This document shows, piece after piece, positions 9,070 through 17,190 of a stretch of DNA of 64,000 nt. The stretch spans positions 430,921 to 494,920 of the forward strand of contig CAVWNW010000012.1 in assembly GCA_963756425.1 (NCBI GenBank), read 5' to 3'. The notes beneath the pieces are model-generated. The model did no database searches. It saw only the letters and a list, made by a program, of their open reading frames with translations, and was not told the origin of the DNA. The DNA is from DASQUK01 sp963756425 (GTDB lineage: Bacteria > Actinomycetota > Acidimicrobiia > Acidimicrobiales > VFJN01). How positions within the stretch are numbered: the first letter of the stretch is position 1; every line of letters starts with the position of its first letter. The position numbers and the translations under genes are program-made.

Positions 9070-9163
9070 GAGGCATTGAGTTCCACAGGACCGAGCCTGA
9101 GGTCATGGGTTCCGGGTCCGGAACCTATGACCTCGCTCTCGTCCCGGCGGTACCCATCGCCTC
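9070..9163. repeat. 94-bp nested palindromic element, copy 1
   Basis: Four half-sites are symmetric about 9116.5. The inner arms are GAGGTCATGGGTTCCGG (9099-9115) and CCGGAACCTATGACCTC (9118-9134). The outer arms are GAGGCATTGAGTTCC (9070-9084) and GGTACCCATCGCCTC (9149-9163). Spacers are 14 bases on each side with a 2-base centre. The second copy at 43889-43982 has identical geometry (15-14-17-2-17-14-15). It is intergenic here, between the 3' end of arsC and the 5' end of the M28 gene. I see no ORF of its own. Confidence 0.85.
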
Positions 9164-9189
9164 GCCGAGACCGGCTCCGGCCGCCAGGC

Positions 9190-9543
9190 TCATGTCGCGG
9201 GCAGCAGTTCCTCGACGGCCTCGGGCGGCCGGCCGAGGACGGCCCGGCCGTCCTCGGCGATCAGGACGGGACGCTCGATCAGGATGGGGTTGGCGACCAT
9301 GGCCTCGATCCAGCGGCCGCGGTCGTGGGGCCAGTCGCGCAGGCCGAGGTCCTTGGCTACCGGCTCGCCCATGCGGGCGACGTCCCATGGTTCGCGGCCG
9401 AGCGCCTTCAGGACCGCGTCGAGCTCGTCGGCGGTGGGCGGGTCGTCGACATAGCGGCGCTCGGTGTAGGCGACGCCGCGGTCGTCGAGGATCGCCTTGG
9501 CCGAGCGGCTCTTCGAGCATCGAGGGTTGTGCCACAGCTCCAT
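9190..9543 (-). CDS. arsC: ArsC-family (glutaredoxin-type) arsenate reductase
   Basis: 117 aa. It starts MELWHNPRCSKSR: the HNPRCSKS motif holds the catalytic cysteine of the ArsC/Spx thioredoxin fold. NPILIERPVLIAEDGRAVLG near the end is the conserved C-terminal region with the arginine used for anion binding in the arsenate-reductase branch. No ars efflux pump or ArsR regulator is adjacent, so a general redox or YffB-like role is possible. It sits 40 bases after an SDR gene on the same strand. Confidence 0.9.
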   Translation of the reverse strand: MELWHNPRCSKSRSAKAILDDRGVAYTERRYVDDPPTADELDAVLKALGREPWDVARMGEPVAKDLGLRDWPHDRGRWIEAMVANPILIERPVLIAEDGRAVLGRPPEAVEELLPAT

Positions 9544-9583
9544 GGCCCCGAGCCTGGCATGCCGGGGCGGGGCGGGGAGGCGT

Positions 9584-10378
9584 TCAGCGGCCCCAGCGGG
9601 CCAGCAGGGCCTTGAGCATCTCGTCGGATTGGTGGCTGGGCAGCCCGCTGCCGCCGTCGACGATCAGGTCGTGCCCGGTGATGAAGGCGGCGTCGGGGGA
9701 GCACAGGAACGCCACCGCCCCGGCCACCTCGTCGGGGTCGCCGACCCGGCCGAGCGGGATCCGCCCCTCGATGCGGCGCCGGACGGCCTCGTCGTCGAGC
9801 ACGGCCTGCGTCATGCGGGTGGCCACGTACCCGGGCGAGACGCTGTTGACGCGCACTTCGGGGGCGAGCTCGAGGGCGGCCGTGCGGGTGAGCGCGACGA
9901 CGCCTGCCTTGGCGGCCGCGTACGGACCCTCGCCCCGGGTCGGGCGGCTGGCCACGGTGCCGGCGATGTTCACCACCGAGCCGCGGCCCGAAGCCCGCAG
10001 GTGCGGTTCCGCGGCCCGGATCCCATGCCAGACGCCGGTGAGGTTGACCGCCAGCAGGCGGGCGAACTCGGTGTCGGTGAAGCGGCTCAGCGGCTTCGTC
10101 GACCCGAACCCGGCGTTGTTCACGAGGATCGTGAGGGCGCCGAAGTCCGACGCCACCCGCCTTATGGCCGCCGCTACCGCCTCGGGATCGGCGACATCGG
10201 TGCCCAGCGCGAGGTGCCCCTCCCCGAGCAGGCGGGCGAGCTCGTCGGCGGCGGCGACGTCGACGTCGACGACCGCCACCCGCGCGCCGTCGGCCGCCAG
10301 ACGGTGCGCCACGGCGCGCCCGATGCCGTGGGCGCCACCGGTCACGACCGCCGCCTGCCCGGCGAGTGGTCCGGCCAC
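9584..10378 (-). CDS. Short-chain dehydrogenase/reductase (SDR)
   Basis: 264 aa classical SDR. The NAD(P)-binding motif TGGAHGIGRAVA (residues 13-24) is followed by a DVDVAAADELA segment whose acidic residues favour NAD(H). NNAGFGS is the structural motif, and YAAAKAGVVALTRT carries the catalytic Tyr and Lys. It ends with the C-terminal ITGHDLIVDGG signature. The next upstream gene, 15 bases away, is another SDR, so the two are probably an operon. The substrate is unknown. Confidence 0.92.
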   Translation of the reverse strand: MAGPLAGQAAVVTGGAHGIGRAVAHRLAADGARVAVVDVDVAAADELARLLGEGHLALGTDVADPEAVAAAIRRVASDFGALTILVNNAGFGSTKPLSRFTDTEFARLLAVNLTGVWHGIRAAEPHLRASGRGSVVNIAGTVASRPTRGEGPYAAAKAGVVALTRTAALELAPEVRVNSVSPGYVATRMTQAVLDDEAVRRRIEGRIPLGRVGDPDEVAGAVAFLCSPDAAFITGHDLIVDGGSGLPSHQSDEMLKALLARWGR

Positions 10379-10393
10379 GCCCCAGCCCGAGCC

Positions 10394-11182
10394 CTAGAAG
10401 CCCTGGAGCCAGTGGCCTGCGTTGACGCCCAACGCCTGCCCCGTGATGGGCTTGGACATGTCGGACGCGAAGAACACGACGGCCTCGGCGATCTCGCTCG
10501 AGGGAGGCAGGTATCCCAGCGCCGTCTCCGACGCCACCTCGGCGTACTGCTCGTCGGGCGTGATCCCCTTCTGCCGGGCCAGGTGCTCGAAGTACATGGC
10601 CACGCTGTCGCCCCAGATGTAGCCCGGATGGACACCGTTGACCCGGATCCCCTGCGCACCCAGCTCGACCGCCAGGATCTTGGTGGCCGCCGCCAGGGCC
10701 GCCTTCGACGCCGTGTAGGCGCCGAACCGTGGGCGCATCCGCACGGCGGACATCGAGTTGACCATCACGACACGCCCGTCGCCCTGGTCGGCCATCGGAG
10801 GCACGCATGCCTGGGTGAGCTGCAGCGTGCCGAACAGGTTGACGTCCATGGTCCGGCGCCAGTCGTCGAGGTCGGCGTCGGCGAAGCGCGTGCGATCACC
10901 GGCATGAAAGGCGTTGTTGACCAGCACGTCGAGCCGGCCGAACGTATCTACGACCCGGTCGACCGTGCCCCGGCACGAGTCGGCGTCGCAGACGTCGAGC
11001 CCCAACGCCAGCGCCTTGGCGCCCAATCCCTCGATCTCGGCGGCGATGGCCTCGACCCTGGCCTCGGTGCGGGCCGCCACCGCGACGGTCGCGCCGTGGC
11101 GACCGCAGGCCAGCGCGATGTCGCGGCCGAGCCCGGGCCCGGCGCCCGAGACGAGCGCCACCTTCCCGTCCAGCAGTGCCAT
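10394..11182 (-). CDS. Short-chain dehydrogenase/reductase (SDR)
   Basis: 262 aa. The TGxxxGxG-type motif appears as SGAGPGLGRDIAL, where Ser replaces the usual Thr. Further motifs are the NNA motif in VLVNNAFHAG, the catalytic YTASKAAL, and the C-terminal ITGQALGVNAGHW. ATG 11182 (MALLDGKVAL) was chosen because it starts directly at the Rossmann fold; a TTG 33 bases upstream is possible. Residues DSVAMYFEHLARQKG form the variable substrate loop. It is probably in one transcript with the downstream SDR gene. The substrate is not predictable from sequence. Confidence 0.92.
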   Translation of the reverse strand: MALLDGKVALVSGAGPGLGRDIALACGRHGATVAVAARTEARVEAIAAEIEGLGAKALALGLDVCDADSCRGTVDRVVDTFGRLDVLVNNAFHAGDRTRFADADLDDWRRTMDVNLFGTLQLTQACVPPMADQGDGRVVMVNSMSAVRMRPRFGAYTASKAALAAATKILAVELGAQGIRVNGVHPGYIWGDSVAMYFEHLARQKGITPDEQYAEVASETALGYLPPSSEIAEAVVFFASDMSKPITGQALGVNAGHWLQGF

Positions 11183-11221
11183 CCTGGTCAGAGTAGGCGT
11201 GCCAGCCGGGGTCAACGTCCG

Positions 11222-11503
11222 CTACGTCGCCGCCTTGCGCCTCTTGCGCCGCGCCCACAGCACCTCGACCGCCTGCCCCAGCAACGCCCCGAGGACCAGC
11301 GCCACCACGAGCCCGACCCACAAGCGCGTCGTGACAGTGAAGAACACGAAGCTCATCTCGACGCGGTCGTTGTTCTGGACGACGAAGAGAATGGCGAGGA
11401 TCACGACCACCGCGCCCACCACAAGGCGCATGATCAGCCGTCGATCAGGCCCGTCGGACGACTCCTCCAGCGGGACGTCGCTGCTCTCCGGCCTGTACGA
11501 CAC
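11222..11503 (-). CDS. LapA-domain (DUF1049) small membrane protein
   Basis: 93 aa. A charged N-terminus is followed by a transmembrane helix (LIMRLVVGAVVVILAILFVV) ending in the VQNNDRVEMSFVFF motif typical of LapA/YciS-domain proteins. A second helix (LWVGLVVALVLGALLGQA) and a basic tail WARRKRRK follow. Related proteins act in envelope assembly in proteobacteria; the actinobacterial role is unknown. It lies between the SDR pair and the enoyl-CoA hydratase-family gene. Confidence 0.85.
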   Translation of the reverse strand: MSYRPESSDVPLEESSDGPDRRLIMRLVVGAVVVILAILFVVQNNDRVEMSFVFFTVTTRLWVGLVVALVLGALLGQAVEVLWARRKRRKAAT

Positions 11504-11561
11504 GCCGGGAACCTACAGCGGAGCGCGTCGGGTAACGAGCACGTTGCGGATCCCTTGCCTG

Positions 11562-12344
11562 CTAGCGGCGTTCATTGCGGGGCTCGCGGTCCTCGGCCCA
11601 TGCGTGCTGATGCTCCCGATGGTCCAGCGACCGCAGCACCATCGCCTGGCCCAGGAGCTCGCGCTGAAGCGTCGCCCGCACGTCGGCCGACGCCAGGGCC
11701 TGCACCTGGTCGCGGATCAGCCGGACGGCGAACGGCGGGCGTTCCGCGATCGACTCGGCCAGGCCCAGCACGACCTCGTCGAGCTCCTCGTCGGGCACGA
11801 CCTGGGTCACCAGCCCCAGCTGGAGCGCCTCGTCGGCCCCCACTCGACGGCCCGTCAGCGCCAGGTCGAGCGCCAGAGCCGATCCGCCGATCTCGAACAG
11901 CTTGGCCACGCCGGCCGAGTCCGGGATCACGCCATGATCGACGGCCGGCAGGGCCAGTGCGGCGCTCTCGGCGGCCACACGCATGTCGCACAGCAGCGCC
12001 CGCTCCAGCTGGATGCCGAGGACCCATCCCTTGAGCGCGCAGATGATCGGCACCGGGAAGTCGTAGAGCAGCCGGGTCTGCCACTGGTTGCGCTCGATGT
12101 ACTCGAAGTCGGTAGCGCCCGGATGGTCGTGCAGCTCGCCGAGGTCGCGCCCCGACGAGAACGAGGGGCCGTTGCCGCGCCACACGACCACCCGCACGTC
12201 GCGATCGGTGCGGAGCAGGTCCAGGTACCGGAAGAACAGGGCGTCGGCGGCGTCGCCGACCATGTTGTGCTGATCGGGCCTGTTCAGGCTGACGACGGCC
12301 ACGCCGCCTTTCACCTCGAGCAGGACGGGATCGTCGTCCACCAT
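11562..12344 (-). CDS. Enoyl-CoA hydratase/isomerase-family protein
   Basis: 260 aa crotonase fold. FSSGRDLGEL is the oxyanion-hole region (usually FSAG.D), and CALKGWVLGIQLERALLCDMRVAA is the second conserved block. The usual GGG before the second oxyanion glycine is replaced by VLGIQLE, so hydratase activity is not assured. The start ATG 12344 has a strong purine-rich Shine-Dalgarno (GGGAGGGAGA); the longer open frame upstream is ignored for that reason. It could act on an unusual acyl-CoA or as an isomerase. There is no clear operon partner. Confidence 0.9.
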   Translation of the reverse strand: MVDDDPVLLEVKGGVAVVSLNRPDQHNMVGDAADALFFRYLDLLRTDRDVRVVVWRGNGPSFSSGRDLGELHDHPGATDFEYIERNQWQTRLLYDFPVPIICALKGWVLGIQLERALLCDMRVAAESAALALPAVDHGVIPDSAGVAKLFEIGGSALALDLALTGRRVGADEALQLGLVTQVVPDEELDEVVLGLAESIAERPPFAVRLIRDQVQALASADVRATLQRELLGQAMVLRSLDHREHQHAWAEDREPRNERR

Positions 12345-12468
12345 CGAATCTCCCTCCCTAGGGCGACGCTGGGGAGAGCGCCGACCCGGCGCCAACACGC
12401 TATGCGGGATCGGCCGTGTTCGCTCGCGCCGAGTTCGGGCGGCAATGGCCGGTGGCGGCGGGTCGCCG

Positions 12469-13914
12469 TCAGACGGGCTCGACGTTGACCGCCTGCTGGC
12501 CACGCCTGCCGGGTGCCACGTCGAACAGGACCCGCTGGCCGGCTTCCAGCGTCCGGTGCCGACCGCCGAGGCTGGACACGTGGACGAACATGTCGGCCGC
12601 CCCCCGCCGGGCGATGAACCCATAGCCCCTGGCGGGATGGAATGACTTCACGGTCCCGGCCACCCGCCGATCACCCCGACGGGCCGCCATGTGCCGATCT
12701 CGGGCGTGACGTCGGGGCGCGCGTGACCGTTCGGGCGAGCCCGGTGCGACCACGGGCGCCGCGGGGGGTGCGACCCGCCCGACGAGACGGTCAAGTTCGG
12801 GCGTCTCGATCGGCTCGGTGCGCTCGAGGTCACGCTGCAAGCTGCGGACGGCCTGCCGGGTGCCGGGCGTGACGAGCGTGACGACGACGCCGGCGGCTCC
12901 GGCCCGGCCCGTTCGCCCCGAGCGGTGGACGTAGTCCTTGGCGTCGCCCGCGGGGTCGAAGTGCACCACGCAGGCCACACCGTCGACGTGGATGCCGCGC
13001 GCGGCGACGTCGGTCGCCGCCAGCACCGGGGACCGACCGCTGGTGAACGACCGCAGTGCCTGGTCGCGCTGCACCTGGGTGCGCCGACCGTGGATGGCTT
13101 CGGCCTTGACCCCCGCCTGTCGGAGCTGGCGGGCGACGCGGTCGACACCATGGCGGGTGCGGCAGAACACGATCGTGGGCCCGGCGTGACCGACGATGTC
13201 GGCGGTCAGCGCCACCCGTTCCGACTGGTCGACGGTCCAGAACATGTGCGTGACCTCCGAGCCGTCATCGGCGGTGTCCGCCGCAACGTGGTGGACGGGA
13301 TCACGCTGATACCGGGTGACCAGGGCGTCGACGTCGTGATCGAGCGTGGCCGAGAACAGCAGGGTCTGGCGGTGAGCGGGCGTGAGGTCGAGCAGCCGAC
13401 GGACTGCGGGCAGGAAGCCCATGTCGGCCATGCGGTCGGCCTCGTCGACCACCACTAGCTCGACCCGATCGAGGTAGATGTCGCCGCTGGCGACGAGGTC
13501 CTCGAGCCGTCCCGGACAGGCGACGACGGCACTGACGCCGCGTGCCAGCAGCTTGCGTTGCGGCCCGTAGCCGACCCCACCGTAGATGGAAGCGACCGGT
13601 CCCGAGCGGCGCTGGTCGATCAGCGCCGCCAGTTCGCGCTGCACCTGGGCGGCCAGCTCGCGTGTGGGCACCAGCACGAGGGCCCAAGGACGTCGAGGCT
13701 GTGGCTCGGGCAGTGTCGCGAGACGGTCTGCGATGGTGAGGCCGAAGGCGAGTGTCTTCCCGGATCCGGTCGGGGCCTTGCCGGCAACGTCGCGGCCGGC
13801 GAGGGCGTCGGGCAGCGTGGCGGCCTGGATGGGGAACGGTTCGGTCATTCCGCGGCGGGCCAGAGTGGCACGTAGGGGCGCGGGCACGCCGAGGTCCGCG
13901 AATGTGGGGGACAT
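12469..13914 (-). CDS. DEAD-box RNA helicase with C-terminal cold-shock domain
   Basis: 481 aa. Walker A is APTGSGKT (47-54), DEAD is 157-160 and SAT is 188-190; the C-terminal RecA domain contains YVHRSGRTGRAG. After a basic linker (about 375-418), residues 420-481 form a complete cold-shock domain, with RNP1-like GYGFI and RNP2-like MFVHVS. The start ATG 13914 has GGAG five bases upstream. The fusion joins an RNA unwinding motor to an RNA-binding CSD in one chain, suggesting a cold-stress or ribosome-assembly role. Neighbours give no further hint. Confidence 0.93.
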   Translation of the reverse strand: MSPTFADLGVPAPLRATLARRGMTEPFPIQAATLPDALAGRDVAGKAPTGSGKTLAFGLTIADRLATLPEPQPRRPWALVLVPTRELAAQVQRELAALIDQRRSGPVASIYGGVGYGPQRKLLARGVSAVVACPGRLEDLVASGDIYLDRVELVVVDEADRMADMGFLPAVRRLLDLTPAHRQTLLFSATLDHDVDALVTRYQRDPVHHVAADTADDGSEVTHMFWTVDQSERVALTADIVGHAGPTIVFCRTRHGVDRVARQLRQAGVKAEAIHGRRTQVQRDQALRSFTSGRSPVLAATDVAARGIHVDGVACVVHFDPAGDAKDYVHRSGRTGRAGAAGVVVTLVTPGTRQAVRSLQRDLERTEPIETPELDRLVGRVAPPAAPVVAPGSPERSRAPRRHARDRHMAARRGDRRVAGTVKSFHPARGYGFIARRGAADMFVHVSSLGGRHRTLEAGQRVLFDVAPGRRGQQAVNVEPV

Positions 13915-14083
13915 GAGACTCCGTTCAGTGGCAAGTAGGCCAACTCGAACAGAGGTCTCGAATGGGCCCCATCGGCGTTCGGCGCCGACAGCTGCCGGCG
14001 GCGCCGGCGAGTGATCTCTGAACCCTACCGGCTTCAGCGGCGGATCCGCCCGCCGCCACCGGCAGGCAGCTGCGGACGACGCG
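13915..14083. promoter_or_regulatory. Intergenic region upstream of the DEAD-box/CSD helicase gene
   Basis: 169 bases lie between the hopanoid-operon lipoprotein stop and the helicase start. They should hold the hopanoid operon terminator and the helicase promoter. GCCGGCGGCGCCGGC (13994-14008) is a strong self-complementary stretch that could terminate transcription. I see no clear promoter boxes. Confidence 0.4.
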
Positions 14084-14338
14084 TCAGGCCGGCGGGGCTG
14101 TGGTGGTGGTCGACGTCGCGGTGGTGGACGTGGCCGCCGTCGTGGTGGTCGTCGCCGCCGTGGTGGTCGTGGTCTCCGGGGCGGCGGTGGTGGACGTCGC
14201 CTCCGACGTGGTCGTCGTCTCGCGAACGCCGCTCTGGGGGATGGGGCCCTCGTCGTCGTCGCCGCAGGCGGCGAGCGCCAGCACCCCAACCATCGCCGAC
14301 CCCAGCACCGCCAGGCGCATCACCCGTCGCTTGTCCAC
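14084..14338 (-). CDS. Small Thr-rich lipoprotein
   Basis: 84 aa. A basic start MDKRRVMR and a hydrophobic stretch end in the lipobox LAAC (22-25), followed by acidic GDDDEG and then a tail that is almost all Thr, Ala and Ser (from about residue 40). Such tails act as extended, possibly glycosylated spacers on actinobacterial cell surfaces. It begins 4 bases after the dxs stop, so it is the last gene of the hopanoid operon. No enzymatic domain is present. Co-transcription hints at an envelope role, but function is unknown. Confidence 0.75.
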   Translation of the reverse strand: MDKRRVMRLAVLGSAMVGVLALAACGDDDEGPIPQSGVRETTTTSEATSTTAAPETTTTTAATTTTTAATSTTATSTTTTAPPA

Positions 14339-14342
14339 GGCC

Positions 14343-16193
14343 CTAGAGCATGGCGGACGCGCCGGTCAGGCCACCAAACCCCGCGCCGTCGTGGACGCGG
14401 CGGAGCCCGTCGCGGGCGGCGGCGGCGATGCCGATCCCGTCGAGACCCAGCTCGGCACGGATCGTCGCCGGATCGCCGTGTGCCACGTAGGCGTCCGGCA
14501 CCCCGAGCACGATCACCGGTGGCGTGCCGTCCGGGCCATGGTGGCCGTCGGGAACCAGGGCGGATGGGCCGAGAGCGTCGACGAGCCGGGCGCCGGCGCC
14601 GCCCTCCCGCACGCCGTCCTCGACCGTGACCACGAGCCGGTGGCGCCCGGCGTCGGCCACGAGATCGTCGTCGAGCGGCTTGACCAGCCGCATGTCCCAC
14701 ACGGTGGTCGACACGCCCACGCCCTCGAGCAACCCGGCGGCCTCCTCGGCGGCCTCGACGAGCGGGCCGGCCGCGGCGATGCAGACGTCACGCCCGGTCC
14801 GGAGGCGCCGGGCACGCAGGCCGCGCCCGGCGGCGCCGGCCGGAACCTCCCGCGCCGTGCCGCTGGGCCAGCGCAACGCGCAGGGGCCGTTCGTCGCCAA
14901 CGCCTCGACCAGCATGACCTCGAGCTCGGCGGCGGACGAGGGTGCGAACACCGTCATGCCCGGCACACGCCCGAGCAACGCCAGGTCGAGGACGCCGTGG
15001 TGGGAGGGGCCGTCGGGCCCGGTGATCCCGGCGCGGTCGACACACAGCACCACGGGCAGGTGATGGAGCCCGACGTCCAGGTTGACCTGGTCGAGCGCCC
15101 GGGTCAGGAACGACGAGTAGATCGCGACCACGGGTCGCAGGCCGCCCATGGCCATGCCCGCGGCGGCGGTCACCGCGTGCTGCTCGGCGATCCCCACGTC
15201 GAAGAACCGGTCGGGGTAGGCGTCGGCGAACGCCCGCAGGCCGGTGGAGCTGGGCATGGCGGCGGTGACGGCGACGATCCGCGGGTCCCGCGCCGCGGCG
15301 CGCACCAGCGCGTCGGAGAAGACGTCCGTGTAGCGGGGATGGGACCGGACTGGGGGCCGATAGCGCCGGGCGGGGAACGGCGCCACGTCGTGCAGGCACT
15401 TGTCGTCGTCGTCCTCGGCGGCGGCGAAGCCGCGCCCCTTGCGGGTGAGCACGTGGACGACGGCGGGCCGGCCGGACGCCAGGGCGTCCCGCAACCCCGA
15501 CTCCACGGCGGCGATGTCGTGGCCGTCGAAGGGGCCCCGGTAGTCGACCCCGAGCGCCTCGAAGAACGCCGGCCCGGCCGGGTGACCGTCGCTGCGGGCG
15601 CTCGCAACCCGCAAGGGGCTGAGGCTCTCGGTCAGGTTCGAGATGGTCGGCGCATAGGAGCGGCCGTTGTCGTTGAGGACGACCACGACCGGCAGGCCGC
15701 GCCAGCCGATGTTGCTCAGGCCCTCGTACGCCAGGCCGCCCGTCAGGGACCCATCGCCCACGACTGCGACCACCCGCCCCGCATGTCCCGCCCGGCGGCG
15801 GGCCGCGGCCAGGCCGTACGCGTAGGACAGCGCCGTCGAGGCGTGGCTGTTCTCAACCCAATCGTGGGGTGACTCGGCGCGGTTCGGGTAGCCCGAGAGC
15901 CCGCGGGGGCGGCGGAGGGTGGAGAACCGCGCCCGCCGGCCCGTGAGCAGCTTGTGGGCGTACGCCTGGTGGCCGGTGTCCCAGATGATGGCGTCGGTCG
16001 GCGAGTCGAGGACTCGGTGCAGGGCGATGGTCAGCTCCACCGCCCCCAGGTTCGACCCCAGGTGCCCGCCGTTGGCGGCGACGACCTCGATCAGGACCCG
16101 CCGGATGTCGGCCGCGAGCTCGTCGAGCCGCTCGTGGTCGAGGCGTCGGACATCGGCCGGCGACTGGATCGCGTCGAGCACCCCCATCGTCAT
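14343..16193 (-). CDS. dxs: 1-deoxy-D-xylulose-5-phosphate synthase
   Basis: 616 aa. The enzyme condenses pyruvate and glyceraldehyde 3-phosphate, the first step of the MEP isoprenoid pathway. Visible features are GGHLGSNLG with His44, WDTGHQAYAHK (His75), the thiamine-diphosphate motif GDGSLTGG (146-153) with NDN, and the transketolase pyrimidine domain with GIAEQHAV. ATG 16193 overlaps the hpnH stop (ATGA, 16190-16193). Placement at the end of the hopanoid operon means precursor supply is co-expressed with squalene and hopene synthesis. A second dxs elsewhere in the genome would not be surprising. Confidence 0.97.
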   Translation of the reverse strand: MTMGVLDAIQSPADVRRLDHERLDELAADIRRVLIEVVAANGGHLGSNLGAVELTIALHRVLDSPTDAIIWDTGHQAYAHKLLTGRRARFSTLRRPRGLSGYPNRAESPHDWVENSHASTALSYAYGLAAARRRAGHAGRVVAVVGDGSLTGGLAYEGLSNIGWRGLPVVVVLNDNGRSYAPTISNLTESLSPLRVASARSDGHPAGPAFFEALGVDYRGPFDGHDIAAVESGLRDALASGRPAVVHVLTRKGRGFAAAEDDDDKCLHDVAPFPARRYRPPVRSHPRYTDVFSDALVRAAARDPRIVAVTAAMPSSTGLRAFADAYPDRFFDVGIAEQHAVTAAAGMAMGGLRPVVAIYSSFLTRALDQVNLDVGLHHLPVVLCVDRAGITGPDGPSHHGVLDLALLGRVPGMTVFAPSSAAELEVMLVEALATNGPCALRWPSGTAREVPAGAAGRGLRARRLRTGRDVCIAAAGPLVEAAEEAAGLLEGVGVSTTVWDMRLVKPLDDDLVADAGRHRLVVTVEDGVREGGAGARLVDALGPSALVPDGHHGPDGTPPVIVLGVPDAYVAHGDPATIRAELGLDGIGIAAAARDGLRRVHDGAGFGGLTGASAML

Positions 16194-17188
16194 CGCGCCA
16201 GTGCGGCGCGCATCGACTGTCGAAGCGACGTGGTGGTGGCGATGACCGCCGACGGCTCGTAGCCGCAGTGGGCCATGCAGTTGCGGCACCGGGGATCGCG
16301 CCCGCGGCCGTAGCGCTCCCAGTCGGTGGTCTCGACGAGCTCGCGGTAGCTGGAGGCGTAGCTGTCCCCCATCAGGTAGCAGGGGCGCTGCCAACCGAAC
16401 ACCGAGTAGCTCGGGATCCCCCAGGCGGTGCACGGGAAGTCGACCTTGCCCTCCAGGAAATCGAGGAACAGCGGCGTGTGGTTGAGGCGCCAGCGACGGC
16501 GGCGCCCGGCGAACGCCTCCCGGAACAGGCGCTGCGTCTGCTGGACCCCGAGGAAGTGCAGCTGGTCCGGCGCCTTCTCGTAGGCGTAGCCCGGGGAGAT
16601 CATCATGGAGTCCACACCGACGTCGTCGTTGAGGAAGTCGAGCACCTCGCGCACCGTCGACGGTGAGTCGGTCGAGAAGAACGTCGTGTTGGTGGTGACC
16701 CGGAACCCCCGTTCCTTCGCCTCGGCGATGGCGTCGATGGCCTCGTCGAAGACCCCGTCACGGCAGACCGAATCGTCGTGGCGTTCGCGCAGGCCGTCGA
16801 TGTGCACGGTCCAGGCGAAGTAGGGCGAGGGACGGAAGCGGTCGAGCCTGCGCCGCAGCAGCACGGCATTGGTGCACAGGTACACGAAGCGCTTGCGCGC
16901 CATCAGCGCCTCGACCATCTCGACGATGTCGGGGTGCAGCAGCGGCTCGCCGCCGGCGATCGACACGATCGGCGCCCCGCACTCCTCCACGGCGGCAACG
17001 GCGTCCTCCACCGACACCCGCTGGCGCAGGACCTCGGTGGGGTGCTGGATCTTCCCGCAGCCCGCACAGGCGAGGTTGCAGGCGAAGAGCGGCTCCAGCT
17101 CGAGCACCAGCGGGAACTTGTCGCGACGGGCCAGCTTCTGGCGCAGCAGGTACAACCCCACCCGCGTGCTCTGTCGGAATGGAACCAC
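16190..17188 (-). CDS. hpnH: Hopanoid biosynthesis radical SAM protein HpnH
   Basis: 332 aa. The radical-SAM cluster motif CNLACAGC places cysteines at 37, 41 and 44, followed by SIAGGEPLLHPD. The C-terminal CRNCMAHCGYEP is the family's extra cysteine cluster. HpnH adds 5'-deoxyadenosine to the hopene side chain to give adenosylhopane. Start GTG 17188 lies 3 bases after the ispH stop; the ORF upstream of it is a shadow of the hpnG-ispH gene. Its stop overlaps the dxs start. The assignment is strong because of both motif and context. Confidence 0.96.
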   Translation of the reverse strand: MVPFRQSTRVGLYLLRQKLARRDKFPLVLELEPLFACNLACAGCGKIQHPTEVLRQRVSVEDAVAAVEECGAPIVSIAGGEPLLHPDIVEMVEALMARKRFVYLCTNAVLLRRRLDRFRPSPYFAWTVHIDGLRERHDDSVCRDGVFDEAIDAIAEAKERGFRVTTNTTFFSTDSPSTVREVLDFLNDDVGVDSMMISPGYAYEKAPDQLHFLGVQQTQRLFREAFAGRRRRWRLNHTPLFLDFLEGKVDFPCTAWGIPSYSVFGWQRPCYLMGDSYASSYRELVETTDWERYGRGRDPRCRNCMAHCGYEPSAVIATTTSLRQSMRAALAR

Positions 17189-17190
17189 GA

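Noticed and set aside
8931..10397. Long plus-strand open frames across arsC, SDR and the gap
   Set aside because: They are antisense shadows; the high GC content leaves all frames open, and the minus-strand proteins show family motifs.
14097..14220. Repetitive GTGGTGGTCGTC tract as a DNA repeat array
   Set aside because: It is the coding sequence of the Thr-rich tail of a small lipoprotein; the codon bias explains it.
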